NCBI GenBank assembly: GCA_045639085.1
Contig: JAZUCM010000082.1
Coordinates: 1-16,203, forward strand
Source: Gastranaerophilus sp045639085
GTDB lineage: Bacteria > Cyanobacteriota > Vampirovibrionia > Gastranaerophilales > Gastranaerophilaceae
Reading direction: 5' to 3'
DNA length: 16,203 nucleotides
The position numbers were made by a program, and so were the translations under genes. The notes under the pieces are model-generated. The model saw only the letters and a list, made by a program, of their open reading frames with translations. It ran no database searches and was not told where the DNA came from. Shown here piece by piece: positions 6,990-14,779 of the stretch. Within the stretch, counting starts at the first letter, position 1, and each line of letters begins with the position of its first letter.

Positions 6990-9365
6990 TTGAAAAAACT
7001 TATAATCACATTTTTAATAGCATTGATATTGAACAGCGGTAGTGCATTCGCTGCTATTGGCGGAATGACGGGTTCTCTCGATGCGTTGGATTATGATATG
7101 TTCCCGGAAGATGCTTACCCTGAAGCTACTTTGATTAAAGAGAAGAAAGAAGAATTTGTCTCTGAAGAAGAAAAACTCGATTCTGAACTCGAAGGGCTTT
7201 TTAACGGAGATGAAACGGTTCAATCTGTCATGTATGATTCTGCCTTGTTGGCGGATCCTCGTAGTGCGCAGATGGGTTCTATTCCGAAAAATAAAGTTTA
7301 TGATTCGGCAAAGTTGACCGTTTTTAAACGCACAAGAATAAAAGTTATGAATTGGGTTCGTCGTAATGAACACAAGTCTTACTTGAAAGATCTTGAAAAA
7401 GAAAAACAGCAGTTGGCTGAGTTTGAAAAGGAATTGGAGAAGGAAAAATTAATCAATGATGTTTTTTATTCTTCAAAAGAAGAAAAAGAAGCTGCGGAAA
7501 AATCTTTAGAGGCTAAAGTTGATGATGTCGTTATCGAAGAGCCCAATGCCGAAGTTACGCCTAAGATTACCAAATTAAAAGGCAAGCTTAAACAAAATAA
7601 GGGCGAAAATGTTGTTGTTTTAGATGCAAAAAATATTTACTACGTTGAAGATAGCGATGAGATAATTGCTGAAAATTCGGCAGTCGTGAGATTTCCTAAA
7701 CAAAATATTACGATGCGGGCTGATAGGTTTGTTTATTCCAACACAGCCAATATTATCAAAGCGTTGGGTAATGTGAAGATTAATCATAGCGGTCATGATA
7801 TTTTTTGCGATAATGTTCAAGTGAATGTCAATGAGGAAGAAATCTCGTTTGAAAAAATGAATGCAACGTTCCCGGGAACGACAATAAGCGCGGAAAGCGG
7901 GATTTCTAAAAACAATACTCTGTATTTGTTTAACGGATATTTGAGTTCCGATGATGACAAACGTATTGGGGTTCGCGCAAGAAAAATAAAAGGTTTTAGG
8001 CCGGAACATATTATTCCGTTAGAAGACGAGGACAAATTTTTCCTTCAGTCTCATTTGGATAAAGAAAAAAGTACGCACTTTGATACGGAAAAAATTACTA
8101 TTAATGCTAAACGCGATCATGATGTGATTACTTTGAAAAACACAACGGTTCATTACGGTGAAGGTAAAGTCTTTAAGATTCCTTCCGTGACTGCATATAT
8201 GGATAAACAGCATGAAACTTTTGAGGGTAATTATCCTGAACTTGGTAGTATGGCTCGATTGGGGATGTTTATTGGGCCCGGTTTGGTGCTGGAAGTTCCT
8301 CGTGCGGGTACGTTGAAATTTATTCCGTTCTTGAACTATCGTAAAGGTCAAGGTGGCTACGGTGGCGCGTTAAGATATCGTGGTGCGCATAATACCACCG
8401 AACTTGCATACGGTTCTGTCGCGGATTTGTGGGTTATGCACGGGGTTCAACAGTTAGATGATAAACTTACTTTGAACTACGGTATGAACCATTTCATGAG
8501 ACAATGGTTCCTGGGTAGACGTATGCCGAAATACGCATTGGAACTCGCGTATAAAGACAGTTACAGAATTCCAAGTACATTCAAAAGAGGGTTGGACATG
8601 ACGTATCAACACGAGGGTACGTTTGGTTATTACCACAACTCTATGTACAATATGAACTCTGAACGTTTTAGTTCAGGTAATATCGGCACGATGCGTATGC
8701 GTTACATGGCTCAAATTGAGCAAGAATTGTTCAAACTCGCTGCGCACGAAAAATATCGTAATTTTAAATTAAGCGCCTTGATGCAAGGTAGTGGAGCTTT
8801 GTACGGGACGGGAGATACACAATTAATTGGCCGTATTGGTTTGCGTGCACATTCTCAATTCAAGTATTGGATGCAAGATGTGACTTATTTGCTTTCCGGT
8901 TGGGAAGATGAAACTCCGATGAAAAGATTTGATGCATATCGTTATGGTACATCGAGTTTGCAAATACGAGAAGCGATAAAGCTTTCTAAAATGTTGGCTA
9001 TTGCCTGGACAGGCTTGGTTTCGTTGTCTGATGACTCCCCGAACGGAAGATTGTTCCAAGAAAATGCCTTCTTGTTTGTTGTGGGGCCGGAAGATTTTAA
9101 AGTGACCTTCGGATATGACCTTGTGCGTAAAAGAACGTATATAACTTTTGGTTTTTCTGTTGGTACAACAGGCTCTTCTCTAAATTATAAGACTATGGAG
9201 ATAAAAAATCCAAATAAGCTTGCAAATAATAACGGTGAAAAATTGGAAGAATTGCAGCCAGAGTTTTGGTTGATACCAAACGACACAAAAGTTAAGGCAA
9301 AACCGAGAGTTTACGCGCAGGTTATAAACTTAGAATCACAGGTGAATAAAGAAAGAATTGACTAA
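6990..9365 (+). CDS. lptD: LPS-assembly outer-membrane protein LptD (OstA/Imp family)
   Basis: A 791-aa protein with TTG start at 6990, supported by AGAAGG upstream and an immediate signal peptide (KKLIITFLIALILNSGSAFAA). Residues about 125-175 form a lysine/glutamate-rich coiled-coil insertion. Residues about 205-330 match the LptA/OstA beta-jellyroll: ENSAVVRFPKQNITMRADRF, GNVKINHSG, FCDNVQVNV. The rest up to about 730 is aromatic- and glycine-rich with alternating strands, an LptD-type barrel that inserts LPS into the outer leaflet. Oddities: there is a single cysteine, so the inter-domain disulfides of the Escherichia coli protein cannot form, and about 60 hydrophilic residues follow the last strand-like segment instead of the barrel closing at the C-terminus. 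The neighbours lpxI and lpxB support the call. The C-terminal half is divergent, so it might be called only 'LptD-like'. Confidence 0.82.
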   Translation: MKKLIITFLIALILNSGSAFAAIGGMTGSLDALDYDMFPEDAYPEATLIKEKKEEFVSEEEKLDSELEGLFNGDETVQSVMYDSALLADPRSAQMGSIPKNKVYDSAKLTVFKRTRIKVMNWVRRNEHKSYLKDLEKEKQQLAEFEKELEKEKLINDVFYSSKEEKEAAEKSLEAKVDDVVIEEPNAEVTPKITKLKGKLKQNKGENVVVLDAKNIYYVEDSDEIIAENSAVVRFPKQNITMRADRFVYSNTANIIKALGNVKINHSGHDIFCDNVQVNVNEEEISFEKMNATFPGTTISAESGISKNNTLYLFNGYLSSDDDKRIGVRARKIKGFRPEHIIPLEDEDKFFLQSHLDKEKSTHFDTEKITINAKRDHDVITLKNTTVHYGEGKVFKIPSVTAYMDKQHETFEGNYPELGSMARLGMFIGPGLVLEVPRAGTLKFIPFLNYRKGQGGYGGALRYRGAHNTTELAYGSVADLWVMHGVQQLDDKLTLNYGMNHFMRQWFLGRRMPKYALELAYKDSYRIPSTFKRGLDMTYQHEGTFGYYHNSMYNMNSERFSSGNIGTMRMRYMAQIEQELFKLAAHEKYRNFKLSALMQGSGALYGTGDTQLIGRIGLRAHSQFKYWMQDVTYLLSGWEDETPMKRFDAYRYGTSSLQIREAIKLSKMLAIAWTGLVSLSDDSPNGRLFQENAFLFVVGPEDFKVTFGYDLVRKRTYITFGFSVGTTGSSLNYKTMEIKNPNKLANNNGEKLEELQPEFWLIPNDTKVKAKPRVYAQVINLESQVNKERID

Positions 9366-9366
9366 A

Positions 9367-9990
9367 ATGGAATATAGAGAAAAAGTTTTAGAGTTAATTA
9401 AATACGGAAAACTGGCCGGTGAAAAGAATTTTACACCGGGGTATTCCGGCAATCTCTCTGCGCGTTATGGTGATAATGTGATTATTACAACGTCAGGCTC
9501 CGCAAACGGTTATTTGACAGAAGATGATTTTGTAGTTGTCGATTTTGACGGGAATGTCGTTAGCGGTAAGGGCAAAGCGTCCAGTGAAAAGTTTTTACAC
9601 CTTGAGTTTTACAAAAAAAGGCCGGATGTGAATTATGTTATTCACGTTCATCCCGTTTGCTTGAGTGCATTTGCGTCTTGCGGACTCGATTTGTCCGCGC
9701 ATATCATGCCGGAAAATATTTTTTATTTCGGCGCAATTCCGCTTGCCGAGTACGGACTTCCGTCTTCAATGGATTTGGTTGAAAAAACTGCGAAGTTTTT
9801 CGATAAATTTGATGCCGTTTTGATGGCAAATCATGGCGTAATTATTGGTTCTTCAACCTTGCGAGATTCTTATATGAAACTTGAATTGGCTGAATCGTAC
9901 GCGCAAGTTATTTTAAATTGTGAGATTTTAGGCGGAGCAAAACACTTGACAAATCATCAAGTTAAAGAGATTATTGCATTAAAGAATTAA
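9367..9990 (+). CDS. Class II aldolase/adducin-family protein (fuculose-phosphate aldolase-like)
   Basis: A 207-aa cytosolic zinc enzyme of the class II aldolase/adducin family. Visible motifs are GYSGNLSAR (25-33), the phosphate-binding TTSGSANGYL (41-50), ASSE with E74 as the likely catalytic acid, HVHP with H93 and H95, and NHG with H156, the three zinc-binding histidines. Family members include L-fuculose-1-phosphate aldolase, ribulose-5-phosphate 4-epimerase and MtnB, and the exact substrate cannot be read from the sequence. ATG 9367 starts one base after the lptD stop. TTG 9358 is an alternative that would overlap lptD by 8 bases. Its place between lptD and lpxI, with 17 bases to lpxI, suggests co-transcription with envelope genes and perhaps supply of a sugar precursor, but no step of lipid A synthesis needs it. 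Confidence 0.85.
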   Translation: MEYREKVLELIKYGKLAGEKNFTPGYSGNLSARYGDNVIITTSGSANGYLTEDDFVVVDFDGNVVSGKGKASSEKFLHLEFYKKRPDVNYVIHVHPVCLSAFASCGLDLSAHIMPENIFYFGAIPLAEYGLPSSMDLVEKTAKFFDKFDAVLMANHGVIIGSSTLRDSYMKLELAESYAQVILNCEILGGAKHLTNHQVKEIIALKN

Positions 9991-10007
9991 GAGGCAGAAG
10001 AAATATT

Positions 10008-10823
10008 ATGGCAATTGTATTAGAAAATAAACAAGGATTAATCGCCGGTGACGGACATTTACCGGTTGAAGTGGCGCGCTGCGCAAAAGAAAACGGCTGT
10101 GAAGTTATTTGTATTTCGCTTGCGGATGATAATTTGAGCGAATTGAAAAAATATTGTGATAAGGTTTATTCTTGTCATCCGGGTGAAGTAAACAGGATTG
10201 AAAAAATCTTGACGGATGAAGGCATAAAGCAACTTACTTTTATCGGTAAGGTTCACAAACGTGTGCTTTTGCAGTTGCATAAATTTGATGCACGCGCAAT
10301 TGAGTTGGTCAAAGAGGCGACCAGGTTGAATGATGATCAGGTTATGTTACTTGTGATTAAAGAACTTGAAAAGCTTGGAATTACGGCGTTGGATCAGACA
10401 ATTTTTATTAAAAACTTGATGATTCCGGCCGGGGTTTTGGGCGAAGTTAAGCCTACAGAAGAACAGATGCAAGATGTTAATTACGGTTTTTGGCTTGCAA
10501 AAGAAATGGGCAAACTTGATGTTGGCCAGTCTGTTGTGATTAAAGATAAAATGATTATGGCTGTTGAGGCTATTGAGGGCACAGATGTTTGCATTAAGCG
10601 CGGTTGTAAGTTAGCTAAAAAAGGCGCTTGCGTTATTAAGGTTTCAAAACCGTCACAAGATAAGCGTTTTGATATTCCGGCAATTGGACTTAGAACTTTG
10701 AAGACAATGAAAAAGTACAAGGCCAAATTGATTGCGGTAGAGGCTAACGAGACGATTATTGTTAATCAAAAGGCTGTTGTTGATTATGCGAACAAGCACA
10801 ATATCGTAATAATGGCGGTGTAG
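10008..10823 (+). CDS. lpxI: UDP-2,3-diacylglucosamine pyrophosphatase LpxI
   Basis: LpxI hydrolyses UDP-2,3-diacylglucosamine to lipid X and UMP, the fourth step of lipid A synthesis, and replaces LpxH in many bacteria. The 271-aa length is typical. The N-terminus has the family pattern GLIAGDGHLPVEVAR, followed by a Rossmann-like domain with FIGKVHKRVLL. The C-terminal catalytic domain shows LNDDQ, MIPAGVLGEVKPTEEQ, the signature AVEAIEGTD near residue 185, KRGCKLAKKGACVIKVSKP, and DIPAIGLRTL. The ATG lies 17 bases after the aldolase stop, with a GAGG/AGAAG purine stretch before it. lpxB follows directly, so the enzyme's product and the next enzyme's substrate are encoded side by side. Confidence 0.95.
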   Translation: MAIVLENKQGLIAGDGHLPVEVARCAKENGCEVICISLADDNLSELKKYCDKVYSCHPGEVNRIEKILTDEGIKQLTFIGKVHKRVLLQLHKFDARAIELVKEATRLNDDQVMLLVIKELEKLGITALDQTIFIKNLMIPAGVLGEVKPTEEQMQDVNYGFWLAKEMGKLDVGQSVVIKDKMIMAVEAIEGTDVCIKRGCKLAKKGACVIKVSKPSQDKRFDIPAIGLRTLKTMKKYKAKLIAVEANETIIVNQKAVVDYANKHNIVIMAV

Positions 10824-10826
10824 TTG

Positions 10827-11948
10827 ATGAAAAAAAAGATTTTTATCGTAACAGGTGAACATTCTGGCGACATGCACGCGGCCAAAGTTGTTGAATATTT
10901 GCGTGGTTCCGGGGCAGATATTGACGTTGAGGCCATTGGTGGTGGCGCGCTTGAGGCTCAGGGGGTTAAACTTTTTGCGAATCATGACAAGATGTCAGTT
11001 GTTGGTTTAACGCCCAAAATCGTTTTTGACCACTTTCTTCTCGGTAAAAATCTTGTTGAATATTTGACAAAAGATTACAAGCCGGATTTGGTCTTGCTTA
11101 TTGATTACGGAACATTTAACCTTAATATCGCTAAGTTTTTGCATCGTGCAGGGATAAAAGTTTTTTACTATATTCCGCCCCAAGTTTGGGCAAGTCGTAA
11201 ATGGCGATTGAATACAATCAAAAAATTTGTGGATAAGGTCCTTTGTATTTTTCCGTTTGAGAAGAAAATGTATGAAGAAAAAGGAATTTCGACTGAATAC
11301 TGCGGGCATCCGCTTGTGTCTCAATTACCTGCAAAAGCCGATAGAACGGAGTTTTTTGCTCGTCACGGGCTGGATACAAATAAAAAACTGGTGTCAATTT
11401 TTCCGGGCTCTCGCAAATTTGAACTTCATCACTTGATGGATGTTTTTGTTGCGTCTGCAAAAGAGTTACAAAAACGTCATCCTGAATTGCAATTTTGTAT
11501 TTCGCATGCCCCGAATTTAAAGGATGAAGTCTACAATAAATATTTGAAAGATACGGAATTTAAAGTGATAAAAGGTGAAAATCAGGCGTTGTTGAGTGTT
11601 TCGGATGCTTTAATCTTGGCTTCAGGAACGGTTGCGCTGGAAGCGACACTCTATCAAACTCCAATGTTGATAGCGTATCGCGGGCCTTGGTTTTTCTATT
11701 TAGTGTATTTGTTGGTTAGATGCATTAAGCGTGTTTCTTTGCCGAATATTATTGCCGATAAAGAAATTGTGCGCGAAATTATCCAAGGAAAAGTTTGCCC
11801 CGAAAACATTGTTGAAGAGATTGAAAACCTTTTGTTTGATGAAAAATACCGTTCAGAACACATAACTGAGTTGGGCAAAATTAAGTCGATGCTTTCTGAT
11901 AAGGTTTCGTCTGAAGAGGTTGCGAAAACAATTATTAAGAATTTGTAA
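10827..11948 (+). CDS. lpxB: Lipid-A-disaccharide synthase LpxB
   Basis: LpxB (glycosyltransferase family 19) joins UDP-2,3-diacylglucosamine and lipid X to give the lipid A disaccharide at the inner face of the cytoplasmic membrane. The 373-aa protein begins KKKIFIVTGEHSGDMHAA, matching the family's GE-SGD start with His where Ala is common. It continues with the expected VGL, LLIDYGTFNLNIAKFLHRAGIKVFYYIPPQVWASR, CGHPL, FPGSR and ASGTVALEA, then hydrophobic PWFFYLVYLLVR and LPNIIADKEIV for membrane contact. ATG 10827 sits four bases after the lpxI stop (10821-10823). TTG 10824 directly after the stop would add one residue. No strong ribosome binding site is visible, so coupling to lpxI is likely. 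A 63-base gap with no clear terminator follows. Confidence 0.95.
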   Translation: MKKKIFIVTGEHSGDMHAAKVVEYLRGSGADIDVEAIGGGALEAQGVKLFANHDKMSVVGLTPKIVFDHFLLGKNLVEYLTKDYKPDLVLLIDYGTFNLNIAKFLHRAGIKVFYYIPPQVWASRKWRLNTIKKFVDKVLCIFPFEKKMYEEKGISTEYCGHPLVSQLPAKADRTEFFARHGLDTNKKLVSIFPGSRKFELHHLMDVFVASAKELQKRHPELQFCISHAPNLKDEVYNKYLKDTEFKVIKGENQALLSVSDALILASGTVALEATLYQTPMLIAYRGPWFFYLVYLLVRCIKRVSLPNIIADKEIVREIIQGKVCPENIVEEIENLLFDEKYRSEHITELGKIKSMLSDKVSSEEVAKTIIKNL

Positions 11949-12011
11949 TATTTTACCTGTTGATTGAGTCTAAAAGCGCAATAGGCGTACTTTTTGTGTT
12001 TTTATATAAAT

Positions 12012-13688
12012 ATGACGGTAAATCAGGTTAGTAGTAGTGTCGGAACGTCTTACGGGCCGAGATTTAGTGACTTTAAGCAGCCACAATATGGCTACTATAT
12101 TCAGCCTGACAATTTTACTGCCGAAAAAACACCTGAGGATAAAATTGATAAGAAAAAACTTTGGATGCGTATTGGTTTTGGGGTTTTGCTTGCTTGTTTA
12201 ACCAGTGTTGGAATTGTTAAATCAATGCCGAAAAGTGTCATCAAAAAGTTTGATAAATTTAAACAATATTTGGAGAAGAAAATTGAAAAAGAGACGACGG
12301 ATTCCAAGGCAGCTGTGTTTTATCGCACTATGTTGAAAACTTCGTTGAGTATCGGTGAGAAGTGCCAGGGGATAAATAACGTTATTCCCTTTAAGGATAT
12401 TTGGTTTAAACGTAAAGTTTCCGATAAGATTTCGCCGCTTAAAAAGGCTTGTAACACGGTAACAAAATGGTTTGATAATATCAGTAAATTTACCGTCCAT
12501 CAATCGTATAAGTCTACCGGCAAGAAATTTAATTCGCTTGATGAATTGTTGCAAAATTTCGAGCGAGAAATTCTGGTGAAAGATAAAGGCGTAAGAATTT
12601 CTATTGGAGGCGAAACTAAAACGGCGGCGGAATGGGTTAAGATTTTAGCCGCAAAACGCGCACTTGTCGGGTCTCAATTTAGCGGGAACTTCTCTCGCGG
12701 CAAGGTTGATGAGCGCTTTGGTGAAATGCAAAAACTGATGAGTGGCTTAGAAGATAAAGTTTGGGCGGCAAGTTTTGGTGATAAGTCTAATTTCGCTAAA
12801 AAAGATACTTATTTTACATTTGTTGCGGATAAATTTTTGGCGGTAGATAAGGCGAAATTTGGGCAGGGTATTCACAATATTAGAAGTCAAATTTCATACA
12901 ATATTTACGACCAAGTCAAGGCAAGTCGTGAAATGTTGGCGATGAGTAAAAAGGTCTTAAACCCTAAGGATTCACTATCAGAAAAGATTTTCAGAGACTT
13001 AAATAAACAATTCTCTGCGCTGTTGGCTTGTGATAAACATTCGCCTCAGTATGCAAAACTTCAAGAAGAAATTCTTGAAAATCTTGGTGCGTTTAAGAAG
13101 AGTGTTGTTAGTGGCAGTGAACAATACAAATATGATGACAAAATCATCGATGCAGTTGGGGAACATACAAGATTTATCCGCGAAATTCTTATGTCTGATA
13201 AAAAAGGACAATTGGATGAAATGCTTGAAATTTACGAAAAATTGTTGGATGAAAATGATTTTGTAAAACTTAAAAAAGAAGTTCGCGGCACGGTAAAATC
13301 GCTTGATAATAGTATAAATAATGAGGCTGTCGAGTATTTTGACAAGCTTCGCGATTTGGAATTGGGCTCGGCGCCGACTGATATTTTGTCCATGATTTTG
13401 GGATTTGGTTCTTTGGGTATCGGGCTTGCGCAGGCGGATGATAAGGATACACAAGCGTCGATTGCGCTAAAATACGGTATTCCGGCTATTGGAGGTATGC
13501 TGACTTCGATGGTGATGACGTCAATGTTGGTCTCCGGGGGTAAGTCGTTGGCATTAGGTTTTCTTTCCACAATATTGTTGAATAAAGCTGGTGTAATGAC
13601 CGATGAATTTCGGAAAAAACGCGCAGCGAATAACGCTAATGCGAATGCTGCCGCTAACGTTAGCGCTAACGTTGCCGCCGCTCAATAA
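12012..13688 (+). CDS. Hypothetical membrane protein with long helical middle and Ala/Asn-rich tail
   Basis: I do not recognise this 558-aa protein. Residues 1-50 are polar and aromatic with no signal peptide. A TM segment lies at about 51-69 (MRIGFGVLLACLTSVGIV). About 380 residues of charged, mostly helical sequence follow, and then a glycine/methionine-rich hydrophobic region (about 455-522) that could span the membrane two or three times. The final 25 residues are a KKR cluster followed by Ala/Asn/Val low complexity. ATG 12012 has no Shine-Dalgarno, and an AT-rich TATATAAA sequence stands immediately before it. TTG 11994 is an in-frame alternative adding MCFYIN with no better signal. The topology, two membrane regions flanking a large soluble part, recalls structural or tethering proteins, but that is only a guess. 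The N-terminal layout resembles that of the 88-aa ORF at 2250-2516. Confidence 0.75.
   Translation: MTVNQVSSSVGTSYGPRFSDFKQPQYGYYIQPDNFTAEKTPEDKIDKKKLWMRIGFGVLLACLTSVGIVKSMPKSVIKKFDKFKQYLEKKIEKETTDSKAAVFYRTMLKTSLSIGEKCQGINNVIPFKDIWFKRKVSDKISPLKKACNTVTKWFDNISKFTVHQSYKSTGKKFNSLDELLQNFEREILVKDKGVRISIGGETKTAAEWVKILAAKRALVGSQFSGNFSRGKVDERFGEMQKLMSGLEDKVWAASFGDKSNFAKKDTYFTFVADKFLAVDKAKFGQGIHNIRSQISYNIYDQVKASREMLAMSKKVLNPKDSLSEKIFRDLNKQFSALLACDKHSPQYAKLQEEILENLGAFKKSVVSGSEQYKYDDKIIDAVGEHTRFIREILMSDKKGQLDEMLEIYEKLLDENDFVKLKKEVRGTVKSLDNSINNEAVEYFDKLRDLELGSAPTDILSMILGFGSLGIGLAQADDKDTQASIALKYGIPAIGGMLTSMVMTSMLVSGGKSLALGFLSTILLNKAGVMTDEFRKKRAANNANANAAANVSANVAAAQ
13631..13673 (+). repeat. Coding microrepeat with 18-bp perfect palindrome
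   Basis: The Ala/Asn-rich tail of the 558-aa protein is built from repeated GCTAA and AACG units. It contains AACGTTAGCGCTAACGTT at 13656-13673, which is its own reverse complement. There is no T-run after it, so it is not a simple terminator. It may have arisen by replication slippage, or it may fold in the mRNA near the stop codon. Confidence 0.5.
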
Positions 13689-13712
13689 CGCTAAAAATTC
13701 CCCTTGTATGGG

Positions 13713-13740
13713 TTGATTTTTTTGATTACGTAATTATATA
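13713..13740 (+). promoter_or_regulatory. Candidate promoter for the dnaJ-like - queE pair
   Basis: TTGATT (13713-13718), a 16-bp spacer and TATATA (13735-13740) precede ATG 13748 by seven bases, so transcription would start at or one base before the start codon and the mRNA would be leaderless. A 10-bp perfect palindrome ATTACGTAAT (13725-13734) fills the spacer and could be an operator. It is not a CIRCE element, whose sequence is quite different. Confidence 0.4.
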
Positions 13741-13747
13741 TTTATGT

Positions 13748-14779
13748 ATGAAGAATAATTATTATGAAATTCTTGGCGTAACACCTGATAGCGATGCGGC
13801 GGAAATCAAGTCTGCTTATCGACGTTTGGCGCGAAAATTTCATCCTGATATTTCAGCCGGAAATCTCGATAAATTTAAATCGATAAACGAAGCTTACGAA
13901 ACGCTTTCAAATGAGCGCAAGCGTATGCAATATAATATGCTTTTCGGGTTTTACAAAAGTGCGCCTAAGTTTGAGCGCGAGCCCGGTGCGCCAAAGCAAG
14001 AAACTGCGCGTCCTAAAACTGAGCCTCGCGAAGATAAAACCGCCCCAAAAGAGTCCAATAACGCCAAAAAGAATAGCCAAACATCAAAGAAAACAACGTC
14101 CAAAAGCGAGAAGAATTTTTTTGAGGATATGTTTTCGTCAAATAAAACGGAAAAACCTTTGCCGCAAGATGGTTCTGATTTGAGTGCTGAAGTTAGTATT
14201 TCTATCCCGGAGGCAGTAAAAGGAACGTCAAAGGTTGTTAATATTCTTCACACCGAGCAGTGTCCTAAGTGCCGTGGACGGAAGTTTATTAACGGTGCGT
14301 ACTGTACAGTGTGCGGTGGAACCGGCGAAAAAACTCGTCAGCGTCGGCTTACCGTGAAGATTCCGGCCAATATAAAAAACGAAACCAAATTAAGGATACG
14401 AGGCGAGGGTAATGTCGGCCAGAATGGCGGCAAAAACGGCGATTTGTTCTTGATTATAAAGATTGAGAGTAATAAAAATATTCGCTATGAAGGCCAAAAA
14501 GTCTACTACGATGTGCCGATTGAACCCTATGAGGCGGTTTTGGGGACATCGATTTCGCTCAAAACGCTTGAAGGAAATATTTTGATAAAAATCCCGCCTC
14601 GCACTAAATCCGGCCAGAAATTCCGGGTTCAGCAAGAGGTCGGCGGCAAAATTTTTGAAGTTTTTGTGACTGTACATATTGCAATTCCGTCGTATTTGTC
14701 GGATGATGAAGTAAGACTTTATGAAAAGTTGAAAAAGTTATCATCCGGCAGTATACGTGAGAATTTTATTAATGACTAA
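13748..14779 (+). CDS. DnaJ-like (Hsp40) cochaperone with a single zinc centre
   Basis: A 343-aa J-domain protein that would stimulate the ATPase of an Hsp70 (DnaK) and deliver substrates. The J domain covers residues 1-65 with the essential HPD at 32-34. In place of the Gly/Phe region is a highly charged Lys/Pro/Glu linker (about 72-140). The C-terminal substrate-binding domain begins at about 143 (DLSAEVSISIPEAVKGTSK). It contains only two CxxC pairs (C172/C175 and C186/C189), so one zinc site rather than the two of canonical DnaJ. Then come KIPANIKNETKLRIRGEGNVG and the second beta-sandwich. This is a divergent DnaJ or a specialised paralogue, and no dnaK or grpE is nearby. ATG 13748 lacks a Shine-Dalgarno. 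queE overlaps its last 8 bases. Confidence 0.88.
   Translation: MKNNYYEILGVTPDSDAAEIKSAYRRLARKFHPDISAGNLDKFKSINEAYETLSNERKRMQYNMLFGFYKSAPKFEREPGAPKQETARPKTEPREDKTAPKESNNAKKNSQTSKKTTSKSEKNFFEDMFSSNKTEKPLPQDGSDLSAEVSISIPEAVKGTSKVVNILHTEQCPKCRGRKFINGAYCTVCGGTGEKTRQRRLTVKIPANIKNETKLRIRGEGNVGQNGGKNGDLFLIIKIESNKNIRYEGQKVYYDVPIEPYEAVLGTSISLKTLEGNILIKIPPRTKSGQKFRVQQEVGGKIFEVFVTVHIAIPSYLSDDEVRLYEKLKKLSSGSIRENFIND

Noticed and set aside
13691..13723. Possible intrinsic terminator after the 558-aa gene
   Set aside because: A 7-T run is present, but the stem (CCC with GGG) has only three pairs; too weak to call.
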